Below are positions 44,211 through 56,228 of a stretch of DNA of 64,000 nt, in pieces. The notes beneath the pieces were generated by a model. That model saw nothing but the letters and a program-made list of their open reading frames with translations, was not told the origin of the DNA and did not search any database. The first letter of the stretch is position 1. Every line of letters starts with the position of its first letter. The stretch comes from Mycolicibacterium flavescens (GTDB taxonomy: Bacteria; Actinomycetota; Actinomycetes; Mycobacteriales; Mycobacteriaceae), in contig NZ_MIHA01000020.1 of the NCBI RefSeq assembly GCF_001722335.1, positions 1-64,000 of the forward strand, in the 5' to 3' direction. Position numbers and translations under genes: made by a program.

Positions 44211-45869
44211 GTGATCTTCAGCTCCCGACGGCGCATCCACCGGCGTTCGGCGCCGCTGGTGCGCGGTCTGGGTGCGCTCGGCCGAGCGTTGAGCCTGGCC
44301 TGGCGGCGCTCGCTGCAACTGCGGGTCGTCTCGCTGACACTGGGCCTGTCGCTGGCCGTCATCCTGGTGCTCGGCTTCGTGCTGACCAGCCAGATCACCG
44401 ACCGCATCCTCGAGGTGAAGGTGCGCGCGGCCACCGAGGAGATCGACCGGGCCCGCACCACGGTCAGCGGGATCGTCGGCGGCGAGGAGACCCGGTCGCT
44501 GGACAGCAGCCTGCAGCTGGCGCGTAACACGCTGATCGACCGCACCGCCGACGCCGGGCCCGGGCTGGCCGGCACATTCGACGCGGTGCTGGTGGTGCCC
44601 GGCGACGGACCCCGCGCGGCGACCGCGGCCGGGCCGGTCCAGCAGGTGCCCGACGCGCTGCGCGAGTTCGTCAAGGCCGGGCAGGTCAGCTACCAGTACG
44701 CGACCGTGCACACCGACAGCTTCTCCGGGCCCGCGCTGATCGTCGGCAGCCCGACGTCGTCGTCGGTGACCAACCTCGAGCTGTACCTGATCTTCCCGCT
44801 CAACAACGAGGAGTCGACGATCGCGCTGGTGCGCGGCACGATGGCCACCGGCGGGGTCGTGTTGCTGGGCCTGCTCGCCGCGATCGCGCTGCTGGTCGCC
44901 CGCCAGATCGTGCTGCCGGTGCGCTCGGCGTCGCGGATCGCCGAACGGTTCGCCGAAGGCCACCTCACCGAGCGGATGCCGGTGCGCGGCGAGGACGACA
45001 TGGCGCGGCTGGCGGTGTCGTTCAACGACATGGCCGAGAGCCTGCACCGCCAGATCACCCAACTCGAGGAGTTCGGCAACCTGCAGCGCCGGTTCACCTC
45101 CGACGTCAGCCACGAACTGCGCACCCCGCTGACGACCGTGCGCATGGCCGCCGACCTGATCTACGACCACATCCACGACTCGGCTGAGGACCCGGACCCG
45201 GCGCTGCGCCGGTCCACCGAACTGATGGTCAACGAACTCGACCGGTTCGAGACGCTGCTCAACGACCTGCTCGAGATCTCCCGCCACGACGCCGGTGTCG
45301 CCGAACTGTCGGTGGAGTCGGTGGACCTGCGGTCGACGGTCAAGAGCGCGCTGGAGAACGTCGGCCACCTCGCCGCCGACGCCGACATCGAGCTGATCGA
45401 GGAGATGCCCGACGGTGAGGTCATCGCCGAGGTCGATCCACGACGCGTGGAGCGCATCCTGCGCAACCTGATCGCCAACGCCATCGACCACGCCGAGCAC
45501 AAACCGGTCCGCATCCGGATGGCCGCCGACGAGGACACCGTCGCCGTCACTGTCCGTGACTACGGGGTGGGCCTGCGCCCCGGCGAGGAGAAGCTGGTGT
45601 TCAGCCGGTTCTGGCGCTCGGACCCCTCGCGGGTGCGGCGCTCCGGCGGGACCGGGCTGGGCCTGGCGATCAGCATCGAGGACGCCCGGCTGCATCAGGG
45701 CCGGCTCGAGGCGTGGGGCGAACCCGGTAACGGCGCCTGCTTCCGGCTGACGCTGCCGCTGGTGCGCGGGCACAAGGTGACTACCAGCCCGCTGCCGATG
45801 AAACCCGTTGAGCCCGAGGACCCGCCGCGGCCGGCGCGTGACCGCGAACACGCGCAGGAGAGCGTGTGA
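44211..45869 (+). CDS. mtrB: MtrB sensor histidine kinase
   Basis: Membrane sensor that phosphorylates MtrA and locates to septa. The 552-residue kinase has a basic N-terminal tail, TM1 ([20 protein letters not shown]), an extracellular sensor region of about 160 residues, TM2 ([20 protein letters not shown]), HAMP ([18 protein letters not shown]), the H-box [18 protein letters not shown] with the phospho-histidine, and the N/G boxes [26 protein letters not shown] and [13 protein letters not shown] 44211, 31 bases after mtrA. Its stop overlaps the lpqB start by four bases. Confidence 0.96.
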   Translation: MIFSSRRRIHRRSAPLVRGLGALGRALSLAWRRSLQLRVVSLTLGLSLAVILVLGFVLTSQITDRILEVKVRAATEEIDRARTTVSGIVGGEETRSLDSSLQLARNTLIDRTADAGPGLAGTFDAVLVVPGDGPRAATAAGPVQQVPDALREFVKAGQVSYQYATVHTDSFSGPALIVGSPTSSSVTNLELYLIFPLNNEESTIALVRGTMATGGVVLLGLLAAIALLVARQIVLPVRSASRIAERFAEGHLTERMPVRGEDDMARLAVSFNDMAESLHRQITQLEEFGNLQRRFTSDVSHELRTPLTTVRMAADLIYDHIHDSAEDPDPALRRSTELMVNELDRFETLLNDLLEISRHDAGVAELSVESVDLRSTVKSALENVGHLAADADIELIEEMPDGEVIAEVDPRRVERILRNLIANAIDHAEHKPVRIRMAADEDTVAVTVRDYGVGLRPGEEKLVFSRFWRSDPSRVRRSGGTGLGLAISIEDARLHQGRLEAWGEPGNGACFRLTLPLVRGHKVTTSPLPMKPVEPEDPPRPARDREHAQESV

Positions 45870-47626
45870 AACGCCTGGTGTCGGTAGTGCTTGCGCTGCT
45901 GATGTGTGTGCTCACCGGGTGCGCCGGCGTGCCGAGTTCGTCGGCGCCCCAAGCCATCGGCACCGTAGACCGGCCTGCGCCGCCCAGCCTGCCCAAGCCG
46001 ACGCCGGGGATGGACCCCGACGTGCTGCTGCGCGAATTCCTCAAGGCGACAGCCGATCCCGCGAACCGGCACCTGGCCGCCCGACAGTTCCTGACCGAAT
46101 CGGCGTCCAGCACGTGGGACGACGCCGGTAGCGCGTTGTTGATCGACAACGTGGTGTTCGTCGAAACCCGCAGCCCCGAACGGGTTTCGGTGACCATGCG
46201 CGCCGACATCCTGGGGTCGCTGTCGGACATGGGGGTGTTCGAGACGGGGGAGGGCGCGCTGCCCGACCCCGGCCCGATCGAACTGGTCAAGACCTCGGGC
46301 GGGTGGCGCATCGACAAGCTGCCCAACGGGGTGTTCCTGGACTGGCAGCAGTTCCAGGCCACCTACAAGCGCCACACCCTGTACTTCGTCGACCCGACCG
46401 GCAGCACCGTGGTGCCCGACCCGCGGTACGTCGCGGTGTCCGACCCCGACCAGTTGGCCACCGAACTGGTCAGCAAGCTGATCGCCGGGCCGCGCCCGGA
46501 GATGGTCAACACGGTGCGCAACCTGCTCGGCCCGCCGCTGAAACTGCGCGGGCCGGTGACGCGCGCCGACGGCGGCAAGATGGGCGTCGGCCGCGGCTAC
46601 GGCGGCGCCCGCATCGACCTGGACAACCTGTCGACCACCGACCCGCACAGCAGGCAACTGCTTGCCGCGCAGCTCATCTGGACCCTGAATCGGGCCGGAG
46701 TCAACGGCCCCTACGTGATCAACGCCGACGGCACCGCCCTCGACGACCGGTTCGTCGACGGCTGGGAGACCACCAACGTGGCGGCCACCGACCCGGGTGC
46801 GGCCTCCGGTGCGGCCGCCGGGTTGCACGCGCTGGTGGGCGGGACGCTGGTCGCGCTCGACGGGCAACGCACCCCGCGGGTGCCCGGGGCGTTCGGGCAG
46901 ATGCCGGACCAGACCGCGGCGGCGGTGTCGCGCAGCGGCCAGGAGGTGGCGTCGATCGTGACGCTGCGGCCGGGCGCGCCGGACACGGCGTCGTCGCTGT
47001 GGATCGGACCGCTGGGCGGTGACGCGTCGCAGGTGCTCGACGCGCGGAACCTGTCGCGGCCCAGCTGGTCGCTGGACCACGCGGTGTGGGTGGTGGTCGA
47101 CGGGAACAACGTGCTGCGGGTCATCCAGGACGCGTCGGGGCAGCCCGCGCGCATCCCGGTCGACCTGACGCCGGTGTCGAGCCGGTTCCCCGGCGTGATC
47201 ACCGAACTGCAGCTCTCGCGCGACGGCACCCGCGCGGCGATGGTCATCGACGGGCAGGTGATCCTGGCCGGCGTCGAGCAGACCCCCGCCGGCGGGTTCG
47301 CGCTGACCTATCCGCGGCGGCTGGGCTACGGCCTCGGCAACACCGTCGTGTCGCTGTCGTGGCGCACCGGCGACGACATCGTGGTCAGCCGCACCGATCC
47401 GCAGCACCCGGTCTCCTACGTCAACCTCGACGGCGTCAACTCCGACGGTCCGAGCCGCAACCTGCTGATGCCGGTCACCACGGTGGCCGCCAACCCGTCG
47501 ACGGTGTACGTCGCCGACGCCCGCGGCGTGCTGCAGCTCTCCGGTTCGGCGGCCGAGGACGATCCGGCCTGGGCCGAGGTGCGCCCGCTGATGGTGCCGC
47601 GCGCCGAACCGGTACTGCCCGGCTGA
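45866..47626 (+). CDS. lpqB: LpqB lipoprotein, MtrAB accessory factor
   Basis: A 586-residue lipoprotein that binds the extracellular part of MtrB and modulates the MtrAB system. Signal peptide with lipobox [20 protein letters not shown] (acyl cysteine in LTGC, about residue 19); an N-terminal GerMN-like domain ([18 protein letters not shown]); then a beta-propeller-like C-terminal half with repeats such as [15 protein letters not shown] and VISELQLS-type strands. GTG 45866 overlaps the mtrB stop. The product is anchored on the outer face of the membrane. Confidence 0.94.
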   Translation: MKRLVSVVLALLMCVLTGCAGVPSSSAPQAIGTVDRPAPPSLPKPTPGMDPDVLLREFLKATADPANRHLAARQFLTESASSTWDDAGSALLIDNVVFVETRSPERVSVTMRADILGSLSDMGVFETGEGALPDPGPIELVKTSGGWRIDKLPNGVFLDWQQFQATYKRHTLYFVDPTGSTVVPDPRYVAVSDPDQLATELVSKLIAGPRPEMVNTVRNLLGPPLKLRGPVTRADGGKMGVGRGYGGARIDLDNLSTTDPHSRQLLAAQLIWTLNRAGVNGPYVINADGTALDDRFVDGWETTNVAATDPGAASGAAAGLHALVGGTLVALDGQRTPRVPGAFGQMPDQTAAAVSRSGQEVASIVTLRPGAPDTASSLWIGPLGGDASQVLDARNLSRPSWSLDHAVWVVVDGNNVLRVIQDASGQPARIPVDLTPVSSRFPGVITELQLSRDGTRAAMVIDGQVILAGVEQTPAGGFALTYPRRLGYGLGNTVVSLSWRTGDDIVVSRTDPQHPVSYVNLDGVNSDGPSRNLLMPVTTVAANPSTVYVADARGVLQLSGSAAEDDPAWAEVRPLMVPRAEPVLPG

Positions 47627-47640
47627 GTTCGGGGCTGCCC

Positions 47641-47698
47641 GAGATTTCTACGCCAGGGTCGTGAAACTTCGCGGATCGCGACCCTCGCGCAGAACTCG
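47641..47698. repeat. Palindromic intergenic element after lpqB
   Basis: GAGATTTCTACGCCAGGGTC at 47641-47660 is an imperfect inverted copy of the right arm ending in AGAACTCG near 47690-47698, around a centre with perfect AGGGTCG / CGACCCT pairing. It lies 15 bases after the lpqB stop and may act as its terminator; mycobacteria carry many intergenic elements of this plan. Confidence 0.5.
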
Positions 47699-47789
47699 GC
47701 GCATGAGGTGGCGTGAACGGATCGCGGGTCTGGCTCGTAGTGCTGAGGACCGGGTGCCACCGAGGCGCCCGCCGAAGCAGGAGTCGAAC

Positions 47790-48449
47790 ATGAAGATCCG
47801 CGGTCCACTCGTCACGTTGTTCGCCGCCGCCGCGGTGGGGACCGGAATGTGGTTCGTCAACGTGGTCAACGATGAGTCCGCGCCGGTCCGCATCGCCGAG
47901 CGCCCCGCGCCGGCCCGCGTCGCCGAGCGTTCCGCGCCGACCACCACCACCGTGAAACCGCCGCCCGCACCGGCGTTTCCGGCCAAGGCGGACTACATCG
48001 GCAAGATCCCGACCGCCGCAGGCACCATCACGCTCAACGTCTCGGTCGACGGTCAGCAGGCCGTCGCGTACGCGTGCGACGGCAAGGCCGTCGAGTCGTG
48101 GATGCGCGGCAGCGCGGCCAACGGCGCCGTCAGGCTGGCCAGCAGGGACAAGACCGGCCGCCTCGACGGACGCCTGGTCGGCGACACCGTCGTCGGCACC
48201 CTGTGGATCGGGAAGAAGAGCTGGGACTTCGCCGCGCCGGTCGCGCAGTTACCCGCGGGAACGTACGTCTACGAGGAGGCCGGCGTGCGCAGCAGCTGGA
48301 TCGTCGATTCGGCGGGCGCGGTGACCGGTGTACTCAAGGCCGTCGACGGCTCGACCAAACCCGCGCCCGAACTGTCCACCGACGGCACGTCGGTGATCGG
48401 CGGGCGCACCGTCAGCGCGGTCCGGATCGGCGCCGGCACCGATGCCTGA
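47790..48449 (+). CDS. Membrane-anchored extracytoplasmic protein of unknown function
   Basis: A 219-residue protein with a single N-terminal membrane anchor (GPLVTLFAAAAVGTGMWFVN), a Pro/Arg/Ala-rich linker (about 25-65) and an outside domain of about 145 residues rich in beta strands: GTITLNVSVDGQQAVAYACD, LVGDTVVGTLWIGKKSWDF, YVYEEAGVRSSWIVDSAG. I do not recognise the family. ATG 47790 is preferred for its AGGAG six bases upstream; a longer frame from 47661 begins inside a palindromic repeat and adds only a basic stretch. Its stop overlaps the start of the DUF6529 gene, so it is translationally coupled to the Rieske module. Confidence 0.75.
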   Translation: MKIRGPLVTLFAAAAVGTGMWFVNVVNDESAPVRIAERPAPARVAERSAPTTTTVKPPPAPAFPAKADYIGKIPTAAGTITLNVSVDGQQAVAYACDGKAVESWMRGSAANGAVRLASRDKTGRLDGRLVGDTVVGTLWIGKKSWDFAAPVAQLPAGTYVYEEAGVRSSWIVDSAGAVTGVLKAVDGSTKPAPELSTDGTSVIGGRTVSAVRIGAGTDA

Positions 48450-49011
48450 GGTTGCGACCACCGAACGCCTGAGGGCCGGGACAGCCGCGGACACCGCCGC
48501 GCTGTCCGCGGTGGCGATCGGCGCGCTGGTCGCCGTCGCTCTCGGGGTGTTCGGCAAAGTCCATGAGCCGCAGTTCTTCTCGATCAACCTCGCCGGGTTC
48601 TCCAGCGGCACCGCGGTCAAGTCGTGGCTGGCGACGCTGGCGATGACGCTGGCGCTGTTCCAGATGACCTCGGCGTTCATGATGTACCGGCTGACCCCGG
48701 GGCGGGTGCCGGGCTGGATCGGCGTGGCGCACGTGTGGTCGGGCCGGCTGGCCGTCCTGGCCAGCGTGCCCGTCGCGGTGCACTGCCTGTACGCGCTCGG
48801 CTTCGCCGACACCGACAACCGGGTGCTCTTCCACTCGCTGTTCGGGTGTTTCTTCTACGGCGTCTTCGTCACCAAGATGATCCTGCTGACGCGGCGCGGA
48901 CTGCGAGCATGGGTCATGCCGATCGCCGGGGGACTGCTGTTCTTCGGGCTGGTGTACGTCTGGCTGACCTCGGCGCTGTGGTTCTTCCAGACCTCCGGCA
49001 TCACCCTCTGA
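48442..49011 (+). CDS. DUF6529 cytochrome-b561-like membrane protein
   Basis: A 189-residue protein with five membrane segments: AVAIGALVAVALGVFGKV, WLATLAMTLALFQMTSAFMM, HVWSGRLAVLASVPVAVHCL, LFHSLFGCFFYGVFVTKMIL and VMPIAGGLLFFGLVYVWLTS. Histidines on adjacent helices (HVWSGRL, AVHCLYALG, LFHSLFG) sit where b561-type proteins ligate haem, so a membrane b-type cytochrome or its relative is plausible. It lies between an anchored outside protein and a Rieske lipoprotein, starts ATG 48442 overlapping the first, and ends 14 bases before the third. A short electron-transfer role is inferred from this arrangement. Confidence 0.75.
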   Translation: MPEVATTERLRAGTAADTAALSAVAIGALVAVALGVFGKVHEPQFFSINLAGFSSGTAVKSWLATLAMTLALFQMTSAFMMYRLTPGRVPGWIGVAHVWSGRLAVLASVPVAVHCLYALGFADTDNRVLFHSLFGCFFYGVFVTKMILLTRRGLRAWVMPIAGGLLFFGLVYVWLTSALWFFQTSGITL

Positions 49012-49025
49012 CCGACAGGATCGCC

Positions 49026-49409
49026 ATGCGACGCAAGCAGTTCCTCATCGGCACCGGTCTCGCGGCGGCCACGCTGACCGCGTGCAGCGCCTACGGCAGG
49101 AAGCCCGACACCCCGGCACCGGGCGCGCCGGCCAACGTGCTGACCAAGACGTCCGAGGTCCCGGTCGGCGCCGGGGTGATCGTCGACGACCTGGTCCTCA
49201 CCCAGCCCTCGGCCGGTCAGTTCCTGGCCTTCTCGACGACATGCACCCACGCCGGGTGCGCGGTCAACAGGGTCGCCGACGGCGCCATCGTGTGCCCGTG
49301 CCACGGCAGCAGGTTCAACCTCGACGGCTCGGTCGCCCAGGGGCCGGCCAGCCGACCGCTGCAGACGGAAGCCGTGACGGTGCAGGGCGATTCGATCATC
49401 CGCGGCTGA
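49026..49409 (+). CDS. Rieske [2Fe-2S] lipoprotein
   Basis: A 127-residue protein with a Rieske domain: CTHAGC (C73, H75, C78) and CPCHGSRF (C90, C92, H93). C73, H75, C90 and H93 should bind the cluster, while C78 and C92 form the stabilising disulfide, as in high-potential Rieske proteins. The N-terminus MRRKQFLIGTGLAAATLTAC has a lipobox (LTAC, C20) and an RR-like start, so it is exported and lipid-anchored on the outer face, possibly by Tat. It is not part of a bc1 complex here (no qcr genes nearby). Downstream partner of the DUF6529 protein. Confidence 0.88.
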   Translation: MRRKQFLIGTGLAAATLTACSAYGRKPDTPAPGAPANVLTKTSEVPVGAGVIVDDLVLTQPSAGQFLAFSTTCTHAGCAVNRVADGAIVCPCHGSRFNLDGSVAQGPASRPLQTEAVTVQGDSIIRG

Positions 49410-49464
49410 TCACGACCGGCCCGAACCGGCGCCGCGTGTCGGACGGTCCCGCGACACTGGCGCC

Positions 49465-50094
49465 ATGCTCGACCTGGTCCTGCCGCTGCAGTGCGGCGGC
49501 TGCGGCGCACCCTCGACGCGGTGGTGCGGTGACTGCGCGGCGGCACTGGCCGTGCGGGCCGACGAACCGCACCTCGCCGCACCGCGACTCGACCCGGGGG
49601 TGCCGGTGTTCTCGCTGGGCCGCTACGCCGGGCCGCGGCGCCGCGCCGTCGTCGCGGTCAAGGAGCACGGCCGCGCCGACCTGATCCCGGTACTGGCCGA
49701 CGCGTTGCGGGCCGGGCTGACGCGGCTGCTGACCTGGGGGCTGCTCGACACGCCGCTGACCGTGGTGCCCGCCCCGACACGGGCGTGGTCGGCGCGCCGC
49801 CGCGGCGGAGACCCGGTGACCCGGATGGCCCGCGCCGCGTGCGCCGACCTGCCGGGCGTCACCGTCGCCGCGGCGCTGCGCACCCGCGCCTTGGCCGCCG
49901 ACTCCGTCGGCCTGTCGACCGCCGACCGGCAACGCAACATCGCCGGACGCGTCAAGGCGGTGCGCGCGGTGGCCGGCGAGGTGCTCGTCGTCGACGACAT
50001 CGTCACCACCGGCGCCACCGCCGCGGAGTCGGTGCGCGTGCTGCAAACAGGTGGGACACGCGTGGCGGCCGTGCTCGTTGTGGCGAACGCCTGA
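49465..50094 (+). CDS. ComF-family phosphoribosyltransferase-like protein (Rv3242c type)
   Basis: A 209-residue ComF/GntX-type protein: an N-terminal CxxC pair region (LPLQCGGCGAPSTRWCGDCA) that resembles the zinc ribbon of ComF, then a PRTase fold with the PRPP loop VLVVDDIVTTGATAAESVRV. ComF proteins aid DNA uptake in naturally competent bacteria; in actinobacteria the role is unknown and could be purine/nucleotide-related. ATG 49465. Same strand and position as Rv3242c, upstream of hpf. Confidence 0.88.
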   Translation: MLDLVLPLQCGGCGAPSTRWCGDCAAALAVRADEPHLAAPRLDPGVPVFSLGRYAGPRRRAVVAVKEHGRADLIPVLADALRAGLTRLLTWGLLDTPLTVVPAPTRAWSARRRGGDPVTRMARAACADLPGVTVAAALRTRALAADSVGLSTADRQRNIAGRVKAVRAVAGEVLVVDDIVTTGATAAESVRVLQTGGTRVAAVLVVANA

Positions 50095-50381
50095 CCTGCG
50101 CGTCGGTCACCCCCCTATCAAACCTGTGTGAAGAACAGAAAACGGGTGGGCGAATTAGTGGCACGACCGGGTGAACGGGGCTACCGTCGGCTTCAACACC
50201 CGTGAATCACTCACGGCCGGCGCTCACACGAAGCGCCGACATCGCCCGCAAGCGGTAGGAGGTGAGTAGTCGACACCTTGCACCGGCGAGCGGCGAGACA
50301 TGCATGCCACGTCGGTGCGTCTTCCACGACAACCCGGGCACGCTGACGCGTGCGGACGCCCAAAGAAACGAGTTGCCAAGC

Positions 50382-51047
50382 ATGTCAAGCCAATCCCTGG
50401 ACTCCCGCACCATGGTGATCGAGGACGAAGCACCCGAATCCCGGCCGCGCGCCGAGGTCGCGGTCACCGGCCGCAACGTCGAGATCCCCGACCACTTCCG
50501 CATCTACGTCGCAGAGAAACTGTCACGCCTGGAACGATTCGACCGCACCATCTACCTGTTCGGCGTCGAGCTCGACCACGAGCGCAACCGACGCCAACGC
50601 AAGAACTGTCAGCACGTGGAGATCACCGCGCGGGGCCGCGGCCCCGTGGTGCGCGGCGAGGCCTGCGCCGACAGCTTCTACGCCGCCTTCGAGTCCGCGG
50701 TCAGCAAATTGGAGAACCGGCTGCGCCGCGCCAAGGACCGCCGCAAGATCCACTACGGGGACAAGACCCCGCTGTCGGTCGCAGAGGCCACCGCGATCGC
50801 GGCCGCCCCGCTCGACGAGCTCAAGGACACCGCCCCCTCCGAACACGAGGCGGTCGACGACTACGCACCGGGCCGCATCGTGCGCGTCAAGGAGCACCCG
50901 GCCACCCCGATGACCGTCGACGACGCGCTGTCGCAGATGGAACTGGTCGGTCACGACTTCTTCCTGTTCCACGACAAGGAGACCGACCGGCCCACCGTCG
51001 TCTACCGCAGGCACGCCTACGACTACGGGCTCATCCGGCTGGCCTGA
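50382..51047 (+). CDS. hpf: Long-form ribosome hibernation promoting factor
   Basis: A 221-residue protein with the N-terminal ribosome-binding S30AE domain (EVAVTGRNVEIPDHFRIYVA, then LERFDRTIYLFGVELDHERN and KNCQHVEITARGRGPVVRGE) and a C-terminal dimerisation domain of the long form (EHPATPMTVDDALSQMELVG, then HDFFLFHDKETDRPTVVYRR). It binds inactive 70S ribosomes in stationary or hypoxic conditions. It corresponds to Rv3241c. ATG 50382; upstream frames lack a ribosome site. The 287-base leader before it is relatively AT-rich and probably contains stress promoters, but I could not assign one. A strong hairpin follows (51067-51102). Confidence 0.92.
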   Translation: MSSQSLDSRTMVIEDEAPESRPRAEVAVTGRNVEIPDHFRIYVAEKLSRLERFDRTIYLFGVELDHERNRRQRKNCQHVEITARGRGPVVRGEACADSFYAAFESAVSKLENRLRRAKDRRKIHYGDKTPLSVAEATAIAAAPLDELKDTAPSEHEAVDDYAPGRIVRVKEHPATPMTVDDALSQMELVGHDFFLFHDKETDRPTVVYRRHAYDYGLIRLA

Positions 51048-51066
51048 CCCGCAAGACCTGTCCCAT

Positions 51067-51102
51067 GAAACCGATCCGGCTCGCCCGAGCCGGGTCGGTT
51101 TC
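51067..51102. terminator. hpf terminator hairpin
   Basis: Long hairpin with arms GAAACCGA-T-CCGGCTCG (51067-51083) and CGAGCCGG-G-TCGGTTTC (51086-51102), two-base loop, one symmetric mismatch, beginning 19 bases after the hpf stop. No pronounced U-tract. It isolates hpf from secA1. Confidence 0.8.
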
Positions 51103-51205
51103 GTCTTCACCGCACGACTCCCCGTTTCCGGAGCATGGCGGAGCTTTCAGCCATGTCACCTACCATGGGTTCAGCTGAAGACTTCCAACCCATAGGGGAA
51201 ATAGC

Positions 51206-54031
<2,826 letters not shown>

Positions 54032-54042
54032 GCGCCGCGAGT

Positions 54043-54567
54043 TCACCCGATCTGCAGCGCGACGATGCGCCAGCGCTGACCGTCGAACGCGACGCGGGCG
54101 GCGACGGCGCGGACCCGCGGGCCGCGGCTGTAGGTGCCGAAAACCTCGGCGGCCCGGGTGAAGTCGCCGTCGTCGTCGACCATGCGCACCCGGATCCGCC
54201 GCAGGGTGGCCGCCGAGGACTGCGGGAACCGGGTCAGCGCCAGCACGGTCTCGATCAGCGCCGGTGTCAGCAGCGGACGCAGCTGCGCGGTCGGTCGGCG
54301 GCGGTCGATCACCTCCAGCACCCGGCGCAGCGCCGCGTCGGCGAACACCGTCGCGGCCCGGGCGGCCGGCTCGGGCGCTGCGGCTCGTCTCAGGTGCTCC
54401 TGACGCGGACCTCGCCCGGCGGTCGGGCTGCGGCGCCGCAACGCGGCCGAACGGGGCGGGGGACAGGCGGCCACCCCGACCGGCGGCGGCTCGAAGTCGA
54501 CGACCGGGGCGACGAGCGCCGGGGTCTCGGCGGGCGGGGCGGACGGGTGGATCCGGGAAGCGGTCAC
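54043..54567 (-). CDS. Rv3235-family protein (DUF6459)
   Basis: A 174-residue protein equivalent to Rv3235. The N-terminal 80 residues are Pro/Ala/Arg-rich and likely disordered; the C-terminal domain from about 85 holds ATVFADAALRRVLEVIDRRR, LRPLLTPALIETVLALTRFP and GPRVRAVAARVAFDGQRWRI, the conserved DUF6459 pattern seen in many actinobacteria next to secA. GTG 54567 is favoured by GGAGAG seven bases upstream; starts further upstream would require an arginine-rich shadow. Convergent with secA1. Function unknown. Confidence 0.8.
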   Translation of the reverse strand: MTASRIHPSAPPAETPALVAPVVDFEPPPVGVAACPPPRSAALRRRSPTAGRGPRQEHLRRAAAPEPAARAATVFADAALRRVLEVIDRRRPTAQLRPLLTPALIETVLALTRFPQSSAATLRRIRVRMVDDDGDFTRAAEVFGTYSRGPRVRAVAARVAFDGQRWRIVALQIG

Positions 54568-54757
54568 AGGTGGGCTCTCCAGCGGGTCGGCGTGACGGGA
54601 CGCGTCTGCCGGAGAGTCACAGACCTCTTCATGATCGCACGGTTGCCAGGGGGTTCTGCGCACCCGCGATGCGCCACCCAGGGTTCGGCGGCTAGCGTGG
54701 CGGAGTCTGCGACGTGCGCGGCGGAACCGCGATCGACAGGGGAGGAGCGGCACCGCG

Positions 54758-56167
54758 ATGGTCACCAGGTTGTCGGCGGCTGACGCGTCGTTCTATCACC
54801 TGGAGAACACGTCGACGCCGATGTATGTGGGCAGCCTGTCGATTCTGCGGAAACCGCGCAGCGGGCTGAGCTACGAAACCCTGCTCGCCACCGTCGAGCA
54901 GCGGCTGCCGCAGATTCCGCGGTACCGGCAGAAGGTGCGCGAAGTGACGCTGGGGCTGGCGCGGCCGGTGTGGGTCGACGACCCCGACTTCGACATCACC
55001 TACCACATCCGGCGCTCGGCGCTGCCCTCGCCGGGCAGCGACGCGCAACTGCACGAGCTGATCGCGCGGCTGGGTTCCCGGCCGCTGGACAAGTCCCGCC
55101 CGCTGTGGGAGATGTACCTGATCGAGGGCCTGGCCAAGAACCGGCTGGCCATCTACACCAAGTCGCACCAGGCGCTGGTCAACGGCATGACCGCGCTGGA
55201 GATCGGCCACGTCATCGCCGACCGGACCCAGAAACCCCCGGAGTTCGGCGAGGACATCTGGATCCCGCTGCGCGAGCCCGGCGACCGCCAGCTGCTGCTC
55301 GGCGCGGTCGGCGAGTGGATCATGCGCCCGGCCGAACAACTCGGCGCGGTGCGCGAGGCCGTCGTCGACGTCGCCACCAACGCCGGCCAACTCGTCGACG
55401 TGGGCCGCCGGTTCGTCAACATGGCGCGCACCGTCGCGCGCGGCACCGCCCCCAGCAGCCCGCTGAACACCACGGTCTCGCGCAACCGCCGGTTCACCGT
55501 CTCCGGCGGGCGGCTCGAGGACTACCGCGCGGTGCGCGCCCGCTACGACTGCGACGTCAACGACGTGGTGCTGGCCGTGGTGGCCGGCGCCCTGCGCAAC
55601 TGGCTGATGTCGCGCGGCGAACCGGTCACCACGTCGACCAAGGTGCGGGCGATGGCGCCGATGTCGGTGTACCCCGACGCCGAACTCGACGCGACCGGGC
55701 CCGGTCAGGCCATCAGCGAGGTGTCGCCGTTCCTGGTCGACCTGCCGGTCGGGGAGGGCAATGCGGTGGTGCGTCTGTCGCAGATCGCCTACGCCACCGA
55801 GTCGGCGTCCACCGCGGCCAGCCTGGTCGACGCCCGCACCATCGTCACGCTGTCGGGGTTTGCCCCGCCGACCCTGCACGCGATGGGCATCCGGGTCGCG
55901 ACGACGTTCTCGGCGCGGCAGTTCAACCTGCTGCTGACCAACGTGCCGGGCGCGCAGCACCAGATGTACATCGCGGGCACCAAGCTGCTCGAGACCTACG
56001 CGGTGCCGCCGCTGCTGCACAACCAGGTGCTGGCGATCGGCGTGACCTCCTACAACGGCATGGTCTACTACGGCATCAACGCCGACCGCGACGCGATGAG
56101 CGATGTCGACGTGTTGCCCGATTTGCTGCGCGAGTCGATGGAGGAACTGCTCGAAGCCGCGCAGTGA
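54758..56167 (+). CDS. WS/DGAT-family acyltransferase-like protein with altered active-site motif (Tgs3-like)
   Basis: A 469-residue member of the wax ester synthase / diacylglycerol acyltransferase family; by position the counterpart of Rv3234c (tgs3). N-terminal WS/DGAT domain (about 5-270) with LSAADASFYHLENTSTPMYV and RPLWEMYLIEGL; C-terminal DUF1298-type domain with VPGAQHQMYIAGTKLLETYA. The catalytic HHxxxDG of the family is changed: KSHQALVNG at residues 135-143 (H137, Q138, N142) lacks the second histidine and the aspartate. Family knowledge says those two residues are needed for acyl transfer, so full activity is doubtful. ATG 54758. Confidence 0.85.
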   Translation: MVTRLSAADASFYHLENTSTPMYVGSLSILRKPRSGLSYETLLATVEQRLPQIPRYRQKVREVTLGLARPVWVDDPDFDITYHIRRSALPSPGSDAQLHELIARLGSRPLDKSRPLWEMYLIEGLAKNRLAIYTKSHQALVNGMTALEIGHVIADRTQKPPEFGEDIWIPLREPGDRQLLLGAVGEWIMRPAEQLGAVREAVVDVATNAGQLVDVGRRFVNMARTVARGTAPSSPLNTTVSRNRRFTVSGGRLEDYRAVRARYDCDVNDVVLAVVAGALRNWLMSRGEPVTTSTKVRAMAPMSVYPDAELDATGPGQAISEVSPFLVDLPVGEGNAVVRLSQIAYATESASTAASLVDARTIVTLSGFAPPTLHAMGIRVATTFSARQFNLLLTNVPGAQHQMYIAGTKLLETYAVPPLLHNQVLAIGVTSYNGMVYYGINADRDAMSDVDVLPDLLRESMEELLEAAQ

Positions 56168-56228
56168 ACCCGCGCCCAGGGTTTGCCGGATTGACTGTCC
56201 AGCTGTAAAGGGGTCGAATTGGCACACC

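Noticed and set aside
47661..47789. A longer N-terminus for the anchored protein at 47790
   Set aside because: The extra 43 residues start inside a palindromic repeat, are arginine-rich and lack a ribosome site, while ATG 47790 has AGGAG at good spacing.
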